This document shows positions 1 through 8,300 of a stretch of 8,876 nucleotides of DNA, piece after piece. The stretch lies in assembly GCA_947593895.1 (NCBI GenBank), contig CANQDY010000050.1:1-8876 (forward strand), written 5' to 3'. The DNA is from an uncultured Bacilli bacterium (lineage in GTDB: Bacteria > Bacillota_I > Bacilli_A > RFN20 > CAG-449). How positions within the stretch are numbered: the stretch's first letter is position 1; each line of letters begins with the position of its first letter. Under the pieces are notes generated by a model. It was not told the origin of the DNA. It ran no database searches and saw only the letters and a program-made list of their open reading frames with translations. Made by a program: the position numbers and the translations under genes.

Positions 1-1
1 T

Positions 2-205
2 GTTGTCAAAAAAATAAAATATTATTTTGCTTCCCTAGATAATCTTACATTGAAAAAAATTGAATATAACTACAATCAAACATCTTGTCAAATTGAAGTT
101 TTATATCAATATTATTTTATAACTAAAAAAATAATTAAGGAGGTTGGAGTCAATGAGCAAGACAATATTAATTCTATTAGTTATTATAGTTACAGCATTA
201 TTTAA
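2..205 (+). CDS. 3' end of an unrecognised gene running in from the left edge
   Basis: One plus-strand frame is open from base 2 to a TAA at 203-205, about 67 codons, which is unlikely by chance in DNA this AT-rich. In the part before the next gene, G+C is clearly higher at first codon positions (about 29%) than at second and third (about 15%), the bias expected of a real coding frame. The visible C-terminus is rich in Lys, Tyr, Ile and Asn and has no recognisable motif or membrane segment. It ends with the residues SYYSYSII. The frame overlaps the next gene's start at 153 by 53 bases, and the strong ribosome binding site of that gene lies inside it, which suggests a shared transcript. The start lies outside the window, so function cannot be read. 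A chance open frame remains possible. Confidence 0.5.
   Translation, partial: VVKKIKYYFASLDNLTLKKIEYNYNQTSCQIEVLYQYYFITKKIIKEVGVNEQDNINSISYYSYSII
137..143 (+). promoter_or_regulatory. Ribosome binding site that sets the start of the membrane protein gene at 153
   Basis: AAGGAGG is a near-perfect match to the anti-Shine-Dalgarno sequence. It lies 9 bases before the ATG at 153. An in-frame TTG at 144 directly abuts this site with no spacer, so it cannot plausibly be the start; the ATG at 153 is preferred. Confidence 0.85.
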
Positions 206-1040
206 TATTATTAATAAGAGTTATATTTCTCTTATAATTCTTCAATCATTAATTGTTTTTGTTTTATTACATCAGCAAAATCAAGAATTTTATCATAAAC
301 TATTAAAATTAAAGATGGTAAATCAAATATATATTGAACGAAAAGATAAGTTAAAAATGACATTTGATAACAAAGATTTGCCATATGATGAGTATTGTGA
401 TTATTTAAAAAATAGGACTGAACGAAAAAAAGAAAAAGAATTCTACGATGAATTAAAGTTGTGTACAAACAAAACACAAATTAATCATTTGATTGATGCG
501 AAATTAATAGAATTTAAAGTTGATGATTTAAAAATATTAGTTGAAAATTTACTAATGAATATTTTTACATGGATTATATATGCTTTTTTTCCATCATTAA
601 ACCACCGAATTAGTTTATCATACATGCTTTTTACAACAAATTTTATAACATTATTAACTCTGATTTTTAATAAACAAGGCAATATTTTTTTAAGTACAAC
701 TGACAAGTTTTACATTGAATTTTATGAAAAATTAGCTTATTTAAGGCCAATGAAAGCTCTTGAAACAACGATTGATAAATATCAAGATTCAAAAAAGTGT
801 CAGGTGTATTCCAGAATTTACGAAGCAATAATCAGTCAAAAAATTATTGAATTAAATTGTTCAAGAAAAATGCAATATATAATAACAGAAATATATCGAA
901 TATGTTATCTAAATGTATTTAAAAAGGAGGAGGTTATTAAAAACTATTATTTCAAAATCAAGACCCGATCCTTAGAATATTATTATCAATATTTCATCTA
1001 TATTTTAATGCTTGTTATATTATGTGAGGGATTAATATGA
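153..1040 (+). CDS. Unrecognised membrane protein with five predicted membrane segments, GspF/TadB-like topology
   Basis: This is a 295-residue protein starting at the ATG served by the AAGGAGG site; an upstream in-frame TTG would add three residues but has no spacing from that site. I do not recognise the family. Hydrophobic segments lie near residues 4-20, 24-40, 132-148, 154-172 and 277-291. The stretches 41-131 and 173-276 are highly charged and rich in Lys, so both are probably cytoplasmic, with only a few residues outside at the C-terminus. A cytoplasmic domain, a membrane hairpin, a second cytoplasmic domain and a last span is the layout of GspF/PilC/ComGB proteins, and paired N-terminal spans occur in TadB/TadC; this is a topology argument, not a sequence match. 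The stop overlaps the next start as ATGA, so the two genes are probably co-translated. The single Trp (residue 140) is TGG. Confidence 0.8.
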   Translation: MSKTILILLVIIVTALFNIINKSYISLIILQSLIVFVLLHQQNQEFYHKLLKLKMVNQIYIERKDKLKMTFDNKDLPYDEYCDYLKNRTERKKEKEFYDELKLCTNKTQINHLIDAKLIEFKVDDLKILVENLLMNIFTWIIYAFFPSLNHRISLSYMLFTTNFITLLTLIFNKQGNIFLSTTDKFYIEFYEKLAYLRPMKALETTIDKYQDSKKCQVYSRIYEAIISQKIIELNCSRKMQYIITEIYRICYLNVFKKEEVIKNYYFKIKTRSLEYYYQYFIYILMLVILCEGLI

Positions 1041-1351
1041 TCAAGAAAGTGTTATTATCGTTATCTTTAACAATATTTTTTTTATATTTATCGTTTTCAT
1101 ATCAAGACTTAAATGCAAAAAAAGAGAAAATTAATCAAATTCAACTTCTTATTACATGCGTTGAAAGTGATTATCATAAGTATAATGAAATAAGTGATTT
1201 GACTAAGATATTATGTAATAAATATCAAATTACTTATAAAATAAAAGATAAAAATGACAAAAAAGTAATCTTATTTTATGCTAAATACTTTTCTTTACTT
1301 GCAAATAAAAATGCAGAATTTGTAATTGACTATGAATTAATGATTTTTTGA
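1037..1351 (+). CDS. Small single-span membrane or exported protein, function unknown
   Basis: This 104-residue protein begins inside the stop codon of the preceding gene (ATGA), with GTGAGGG at 1024-1030 as a likely ribosome binding site six bases upstream. Residues 4-22 form one hydrophobic segment after Lys3-Lys4, which fits a signal anchor or signal peptide; I see no clear signal peptidase site and no lipobox cysteine. The remaining 80 or so residues are polar, with two cysteines (41 and 60) and alternating hydrophobic stretches near 62-69, 76-82 and 94-104 that look like strands. Such a layout is compatible with TadE-like or minor pilin-like proteins, but the prepilin cleavage pattern (Gly then Phe-Thr-x-x-Glu) is absent and no family is recognised. 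The 3' end overlaps the convergent mutM-coaE gene by 22 bases. Confidence 0.7.
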   Translation: MIKKVLLSLSLTIFFLYLSFSYQDLNAKKEKINQIQLLITCVESDYHKYNEISDLTKILCNKYQITYKIKDKNDKKVILFYAKYFSLLANKNAEFVIDYELMIF

Positions 1352-2733
1352 TATATATTATTCACTTGCTCCTCTAACTCTTTATATGTTCCATCATTAT
1401 TGATTAAGAAATCACATTTATTTGCATATTGATCAAATTTACTTGTTTGATTTATTTGTAAACTTTGCTCAATATTGCTGCATTTTCTTTGTTTTAGATG
1501 ACTAATTTGTCCTGATAGTGAACAGGTAACTCCGATAATATAATCGAAAATAGAAGAAAGTCTTGCTTCAAATAATAAAGGTACTTCCACCACTAAAAGT
1601 TTTTCATTCTTATTTTTTTGAAGAAAATTTAAAATTCTTTCTTTAATAATAGGGTGAATTAAAGATTCTAACTTTTTTTTAAGCACAATATTATTGTCGA
1701 CAATATTTCTGATATATGCTTTAGATATTTTTAAATTATCATTTAATACTGCTTCACCAAATAAATTGATAATTTTTTTTTGAAAATCAATTTCTTGATA
1801 GAGTTTGTTAACTTCATCATCACAGGAAAACACTTTTGCTCCATAATTCATCAAAATTTTTAAAACTAAAGATTTTCCAGTAGCAATTTTTCCAGTTAAT
1901 CCAACAGAAATTGCTACATTTTGGCATTTTGGACAATATGTTGTTCCTCTTCCTTTTAAACGATCTTTTCGTAAAATAGAATTGCATTTTGGACAATGAT
2001 GATTTACTTTGCCGTAGACTAATAATTCATTTTGAAAACGCCCATCGACGCCTTTTTCTGGATGATAACTTGATACAGTAGATCCACCTAATCTTATCGC
2101 CTGATTAAGTGTTTCAATTGAATATTTTAAAATATCATTACATTCTTTAAGAGTGATGTCTTTTCCTTTTTTATATGGATTAATTTTTGCTTTAAATAAA
2201 ACTTCATCACAATAAATATTACCAAGTCCACACATAATTGATTGATTGAGTAAACAAGCTTTGATTTCATTCTTTGAGCAATGAAAATGATTATAAAGAT
2301 AATTTGGATCAGTAATATCAAATGGCTCTGGACCAAGTTTTTTAATTTCTTTATTTAAGAAAATTTCAGAGGTTTTTTCTAAATACATAATTCCAAAACA
2401 ACGTGAATCATCGTAACAAATTTTAATGCCATTATCCAAATAAAATACCACTCTTGAATAGGGAGTATTTTCTTCATCTATATTTTTTTGAATATATTTT
2501 CCTTCCATTCTTAAATGAGAAATAATTGAATATTGGTTAGAAAAGTTGATAAAAAGATATTTACCTTTTCTTCCAATTGAAATAATTTTTGCACCGGTAA
2601 GAGTATTAACAAATTCATCAAGATTTGTCTTGATCATTTTTGGATATAAGATATCAATCTTAATAATAATACGATTAATGTATTTTTTTTCTAAAACTCT
2701 TTTTACTGTTTCTACTTCTGGTAATTCTGGCAT
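1330..2733 (-). CDS. mutM-coaE: MutM-CoaE fusion: formamidopyrimidine-DNA glycosylase joined to dephospho-CoA kinase
   Basis: This is a 467-residue protein with two complete enzyme domains. Residues 1-271 are MutM/Fpg, which removes oxidised purines such as 8-oxoguanine and cuts the abasic site: the N-terminus MPELPEVETV supplies catalytic Pro2 and Glu3, Lys58 lies in GRKGKY, ISHLRMEGKY is at 71-80, GLGNIYCDE at 169-177, and the C-terminal zinc finger uses Cys247, Cys250, Cys267 and Cys270 with Arg262 before the last pair. Residues 275-467 are CoaE, which phosphorylates dephospho-CoA in the last step of CoA synthesis: Walker A GKIATGKS at 281-288, Asp305/Asp306, HP at 360-361 and PLLFEA at 385-390. 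Only about four residues join the zinc finger to the first CoaE strand. MutM is normally about 270-280 residues and CoaE about 200, so neither is truncated. The ribosome binding site AGAGGT (2746-2741) overlaps the polA stop, so the gene is expressed with polA. Confidence 0.93.
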   Translation of the reverse strand: MPELPEVETVKRVLEKKYINRIIIKIDILYPKMIKTNLDEFVNTLTGAKIISIGRKGKYLFINFSNQYSIISHLRMEGKYIQKNIDEENTPYSRVVFYLDNGIKICYDDSRCFGIMYLEKTSEIFLNKEIKKLGPEPFDITDPNYLYNHFHCSKNEIKACLLNQSIMCGLGNIYCDEVLFKAKINPYKKGKDITLKECNDILKYSIETLNQAIRLGGSTVSSYHPEKGVDGRFQNELLVYGKVNHHCPKCNSILRKDRLKGRGTTYCPKCQNVAISVGLTGKIATGKSLVLKILMNYGAKVFSCDDEVNKLYQEIDFQKKIINLFGEAVLNDNLKISKAYIRNIVDNNIVLKKKLESLIHPIIKERILNFLQKNKNEKLLVVEVPLLFEARLSSIFDYIIGVTCSLSGQISHLKQRKCSNIEQSLQINQTSKFDQYANKCDFLINNDGTYKELEEQVNNIYQKIINS

Positions 2734-2744
2734 AATATATACCT

Positions 2745-5330
2745 CTATTTACATTCGTACCAAGTCTTGGCAAGTGAGCCATCGACCACAAGTTTGACAC
2801 CTAAATTGTCTACGCAATTTTCCATAATATTTTTTAATATATTTGGTATAAAGTCTTTTTCTTCTTTTGGTACTTTAAATATCAATTCATCGTGAATTTG
2901 TAATATAATTTTGGTTTTATAATTATTTTCTTTAAGAAATTTGTCTACTTTGATCATACATATTTTCATAATATCTGCGGCAGTACCTTGTATTGGAGCA
3001 TTCATTGCTACACGTTTTCCAAATTCGCGAGTTTGAAAATTGTCACTTAATAACTCAGGAATTGGTCTTCTACGTTTATATAAAGTAGTGCAATAACCAT
3101 TTTGTTTTGATTTTTCAATTACTTCATTAAAATAGTTTTTGATTTCAGGGTAATGTTCATAGAATGAAGTAATTATCTCTTTTGCTTCTTTGGCACTTGT
3201 TGATATTTGCTCACTTAATCCCCAATCGCTAATTCCATAGACAATACCGAAGTTTATTGCTTTTGCTTTTCTTCTTAATTCTGGTGTCAATTGCTCTTTA
3301 GTTACATTAAATACTTTCATCGCTGTAGCACTATGAATATCGCCATTTTCATTGAATATTTTAATTAATTCATCACAATGGCACATTGCAGAGAGAACTC
3401 TTAACTCAACTTGTGAATAGTCTAAACTTAATAAATAATTCTCATCATCATCATAGAAGAAAGCTTTTCTTACTGCCTTTCCTTCTTCGTTTCTAGTAGA
3501 AATATTTTGTAAATTTGGATCACTTGATGATAATCTACCTGTTTGCGTTAATGCTTGATTAAAAATGGTATGAATCTTTTTATCAGGAAAAAGATAATTT
3601 AGTAAACCTTGAGTATATGTTGAAATAATTTTAGAATATTTTCGATGTTCTATTAAAAGGGGTACGACAGGATGTTGATCTTTTAGATAGTTTAATACTT
3701 CAATTGATGTTGATTCTTTTTTATTTGAAGGTAATTTAAAAATATTAAACAATAGATTTGCAACTTGCTTTGGAGAAGCGATGTTAAATTCATATCCGGC
3801 ATAATCATAAATTTTTTCTTGAATTTCATCTAGTTTATGCTGATATTCACCATTGATTGACTTTAAAACTTTTTCATTAAGTGGAAATCCTTCAATTTCC
3901 ATTTCCGATAGAATGTTACATAATGGGATTTCAATTTCATAGAATAATTCAGTGTTATCAATTTCACTAAGTTTTTTTTCAATATTTGGATATAATTTTT
4001 CAAGATAATAGGCCATTTTATCAAAGTAATTGTCTTCAAGAAGTGAAAAATCATTCTTCAATAGAAGATTTATTCCAAAGTAACCATAGATACTAATTGG
4101 ATCATTACTTAGTGAAGGGTTGATTAAATAAGCCGCTAAAAAAAGATCAAATTTTAATCCTTGTACATTGATATTAAATCGACTTAATGCGACTTTAACT
4201 CTTTTAAAATCATAGGTGTATTTTTCTTTATTTTTATTTTCCATAAAAGAGATAAAATCTGAATCATTAAATCTCGATTGATTAAAGAAATAACAGTTTC
4301 CGTGATCTGAAAAATAAATGCCATTAATAAGGCAATGATGATAGTTGGAATTATCACAATCAAGAATAAAGAACTTTGGATTAGGTATATCTTTAAACTT
4401 ATCTACTTCTATAACATCAAGAGTAATCGCTTTTTCGCTTGCATAATTTCTTTGCTTATCAGTAGGTTTTAATTTTTTCAAAAGTGAAAAACATTCATAT
4501 TTTGTATAAAAATTCGATAATTCATTATAATCGTAACCTCTATATTTTAAGTCATCTAGAGTAAATGAAAATTTCATATCAGTAATAATTGTTGCAAGAT
4601 GTTTACACATTATTCCTTGAGAGGCATTTTCACATATTTTTTGAGCTAACATTGAGTTTTGTAATTTCATTTCCTCAATTATATTTTCTAAAGTATTGTA
4701 TTGAGTTAATAACTTGATTGCAGTTTTTTCACCAACACCAGGTATTCCTTTAAGATTATCACTTGGATCTCCCATCAGTCCTTTATAGTCTTTAATCTGA
4801 TCTGGAGTTAATCCCATTTTATCAAACAATTTCTGACGATCAATTTCTTCGATATCATTTAATCCTTTTTTAATCATTTTAATATGAATATTATCATCGA
4901 TTAATTGAAGATAGTCTTTATCACTTGTGAAACAATAAGTTTTTATATTATTACTTGAAGCATATTTGGCAACTGAACCAGCGATATCATCAGCCTCATA
5001 TCCATCTTGTTCGTAATAGAATACTCCCATTGCTTTTAGTAAAACTCTAGCAAGGGGGATTTGTAAAATTAAATCTTGATCAGTTTCTTTTCTTTGCGCT
5101 TTATATTCTGGATATTCTTTATGACGGAATGTCTTATGACCTGTGTCAAAACAAACAATAATTCGATCATCATCTTCTAATGATGAAAGGATTTTGCTAA
5201 TCATATTGCTAAATCCAAATATTGCATTGGTAGGAAAACCATCCTTTGTTCGCATGATATTTCCAGTAAAAGATGTAGCAAAATACGCTCTAAAAAGTAG
5301 GGAATTTCCGTCGATTACATATAGTTTCAT
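2745..5330 (-). CDS. polA: DNA polymerase I
   Basis: This 861-residue protein is full-length DNA polymerase I, which removes RNA primers and fills gaps in Okazaki fragment processing and excision repair. The 5' nuclease domain fills about residues 1-290: Asp7 in VIDGNS, the FDTGHKTFRH segment, YEADD at 111-115, SDKDY at 136-140, and GDPSDNLKGIPGVGEKTA at 187-204. The middle domain (about 315-460) has the Bacillus-type degenerate 3'-5' exonuclease, with DCD where the catalytic D-x-E should be. The polymerase domain shows motif A (LDYSQVELR, Asp637), the O-helix with Arg686, Lys690, Phe694 and Tyr698, and motif C QIHDEL with Asp814. The start ATG overlaps the dnaE stop as ATGA, and GGAGG at 5345-5341 inside dnaE provides the ribosome binding site. 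It ends 11 bases before mutM-coaE. Confidence 0.97.
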   Translation of the reverse strand: MKLYVIDGNSLLFRAYFATSFTGNIMRTKDGFPTNAIFGFSNMISKILSSLEDDDRIIVCFDTGHKTFRHKEYPEYKAQRKETDQDLILQIPLARVLLKAMGVFYYEQDGYEADDIAGSVAKYASSNNIKTYCFTSDKDYLQLIDDNIHIKMIKKGLNDIEEIDRQKLFDKMGLTPDQIKDYKGLMGDPSDNLKGIPGVGEKTAIKLLTQYNTLENIIEEMKLQNSMLAQKICENASQGIMCKHLATIITDMKFSFTLDDLKYRGYDYNELSNFYTKYECFSLLKKLKPTDKQRNYASEKAITLDVIEVDKFKDIPNPKFFILDCDNSNYHHCLINGIYFSDHGNCYFFNQSRFNDSDFISFMENKNKEKYTYDFKRVKVALSRFNINVQGLKFDLFLAAYLINPSLSNDPISIYGYFGINLLLKNDFSLLEDNYFDKMAYYLEKLYPNIEKKLSEIDNTELFYEIEIPLCNILSEMEIEGFPLNEKVLKSINGEYQHKLDEIQEKIYDYAGYEFNIASPKQVANLLFNIFKLPSNKKESTSIEVLNYLKDQHPVVPLLIEHRKYSKIISTYTQGLLNYLFPDKKIHTIFNQALTQTGRLSSSDPNLQNISTRNEEGKAVRKAFFYDDDENYLLSLDYSQVELRVLSAMCHCDELIKIFNENGDIHSATAMKVFNVTKEQLTPELRRKAKAINFGIVYGISDWGLSEQISTSAKEAKEIITSFYEHYPEIKNYFNEVIEKSKQNGYCTTLYKRRRPIPELLSDNFQTREFGKRVAMNAPIQGTAADIMKICMIKVDKFLKENNYKTKIILQIHDELIFKVPKEEKDFIPNILKNIMENCVDNLGVKLVVDGSLAKTWYECK

Positions 5331-8300
5331 TTATCATTTTCCTCCATTTTAATTATATTGTTTGCAATAAAACTCAGGCCATATTCATTTTGCTTGAAAT
5401 TACCATTAACTAAGACAATGTTTTTTTCAATTAATAAATTTCTACATTGTTCGTAGAGTTTGTTAAATACGACAATTTCAATATCTTGAGAATCATCAAA
5501 TCCATAAACAATTGCCATTTTATTTTTATTCTTTGTTGTTATTTCCTTAACTTTATTAATAACAACTCCGATATTAACATTTTGCCTAGAAGATGATAGG
5601 TAGAAAATTGATTTTATCATGTGATGATTAATAAAATTAGAGTATTTTTCAAATAGTGAACCAGATATGATAATTCCAAGAGCGCTGTATTCTTGCTCTA
5701 AATCATATTGTCGGTCAACTGGATATTTTTTTATTACTGGCTTAAAACTATCGCTAAATAGACTAATTGATTCAATTGGCATCGATGCATATTGAATAAA
5801 TGCATTAAGTGATTTTCTTAGTTGTACTCGGTTATAGTTAAATAAATCAAGAGCGCCAGAATTAATTAAAATAAAATAATGTGATTCATTAAAGCCATAA
5901 GGCATTGTTCTTGAATAAAAATTTTCAAGAGATAAATATTTTCCATTTAAGTTTCGCTCATAAATAAGAGCTTCAGCAAGATTGACAGGAAGCCCTTTAA
6001 TTGAAGTAAATGGTAGAAGAATATTGTTATTAACAACTTGATAATTCATCTTAGAATAGTTAATATTTGGTAAAAGAAGTTTAATTTGAAATAAATTAAT
6101 ATCTCTCATAAATTTAGCATATTTGTTCTCACTACCAGTTAAATAAGTTAGCATTGTTGCAAGAAAATAACTTGGATAATTACTTTTCAGATATGCTAAT
6201 TGATATGTGATAATTGCATAGGAAACAGAGTGAGATTTATTAAATCCATAATTAGCAAATTTATCAATTATAGAAAAAATTTTTTCTGCTTCTTCAATAG
6301 TATAGTGATTATTGAGCGCACCATCAATAAATGATTTTTTTAATTCCTCAAATTTTGATGCGTCCTTTTTTGATATTGCTCTTCTAAATAAATCGGCCTG
6401 ACTTAAGGAGAAGTTACTTACTCTTTGAACAATTTGCATGATCTGTTCTTGATAAATAATAATACCATATGTTGTTTTAAGTATGTCCTTTATTGAAGGG
6501 TGAATATAGTCAATTTTTTCTTGGTTATTCTTTCTTTTTGCGTAAAAATTTATATTATCCATTGGACCGGGACGATATAAAGCGAGTAAATCGACTAAAT
6601 CATTGAAAGAAGAAACATTAATTGTTTTTAAAGCATTTGTAATTCCTTCACTTTCTAATTGGAATATTCCTTGAGTTAAACCTGCTTTTAAAACATCAAA
6701 AGTTCTTTGATCCGTAAAAGATATTTTCTTTAATGAAAAACTTGGATATACTTTTTTAATATCATTTTCGATTGAAGTAATCAATGTTAGATTTCTTAAT
6801 CCAAGTAAATCCATTTTTAAAAAACCAAGTTCTTCTAAATATATTGATTCAAATTGTGATATATATTTTCCATCACTATGTATATTAAGAGGTAGAACAT
6901 TATTTAAATCATCTTGATTTAGAATAATACCTGCAGCATGTATTGATTCTTGACGTGGTAATCCTTCAATTTTCATTGCTAAATTAATAATTTTGTTAAA
7001 ATAACTATCCTTGTACAAATCCATTAATGCACTTGATGTTTGTAATGATTCTTTTAATGAAATATTTGTTCCTTTAATTGCATTACAAATTGTATTAATG
7101 TCATCACTGTTAATTGAAAAAACTCTTCCAATATCTCTAATACTTTGTTTAGCACCAATTGTTTGAAAGGTAATTATATAAGACATTTTATTATGACCAT
7201 ATTTTTTATAAATGTAGTCAATGACATCTTGTCTAGCATAATCAGCAATATCAATATCAATATCAGGCATAGATACACGTTCCGGATTTAAAAATCTCTC
7301 AAATAATAGATTATATTTTAATGGATCTACGTCAGTGATTCCTAAAAGATAAGAAACTAGTGAACCAGCAGCACTTCCTCTACCTGGGCCAATTGGAATT
7401 TGATGGTCTTTAGCGTAATTTACATAATCCTGGACAATTAAAAAATATGAACAAAATCCCATCTTATCAATAATGTCAATTTCATATTCAAGACGATTTA
7501 TATAATTTTCATTTAATTGAATTTGTAATTTTTTAGCATTTTGATTGCACAAAAAATAGAGAAATTTCTTGCTAGATAAATCAGATTGATAGGGGTATTG
7601 GAGTAGTGAACCACGTTTTGATGAAAGTGAAAAAGATATTGATTTAGCAATTTTAAACGTATTTTGGATTTCATCCTTAGTATATAAGGTATTAATCGCA
7701 TGTTCCTTTAAAAAATAATATGGACCATTAATTTCATCTTTTGTATCAATCTTACTATCGTTTTTTATTGCACTTAAAATTTCAAGACTTAAAGCGTCGC
7801 CTTTATTTACATAGCGATGTTTTGGAAAGCATACAGTTAAAAAATTATGTTTACTGGCAAATTCTCTATAATGGTTAACAAATTCTTTGTTGCTTTTCTG
7901 ATAATATTCGACACCAAAATAAGTATCCTCAAAGTGTTTGCTTAATTCTAAAATATGGTGAGTAAAACCATTTTCATCACTAATCAGATAGTATGATAAT
8001 TCTTCATTTGATATTGTTGGAATAATTAATATTAGTCCATCAGCATTTGATATTACTTTTTTTAATGAACGATCTGAATTAATTATTTTGCATAGTGAAT
8101 AATAACCAGTATCATTTTTTATAAATAAACAAATTTTAAGTGGAGAATTTAGATAGTCAACTTTTAGGTCAATATTAATACCAAAAATTGGTGTTATTTG
8201 TTTTTTCTTACATTGTGCATTAAGAATTGGTAGTGAATACATATTATCATCACAACATGAGGCATATTTTAGCCCGTTAGAGTAAGAATTATATATAATA

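Noticed and set aside
50..123. Promoter-like boxes before the membrane gene: TTGAAA (50-55), TTGTCA (85-90), TACAAT (71-76), TATTAT (110-115), TATAAC (118-123).
   Set aside because: No pair has 16-18 base spacing, and the stretch appears to be coding sequence of the upstream gene.
232..706. Minus-strand open frames opposite the membrane protein, and similar short frames inside mutM-coaE, polA and dnaE.
   Set aside because: They overlap well-supported genes, have no ribosome binding sites or recognisable motifs, and look like shadows of AT-rich coding sequence.
1261..1292. AAAAGTA pairing with TACTTTT, with a minus-strand T-run at the end, as a terminator for the dnaE-polA-mutM-coaE run.
   Set aside because: The stem is almost all A-T with an 18-base loop, it overlaps its own T-run and lies inside the opposite gene; this is expected in such AT-rich sequence.
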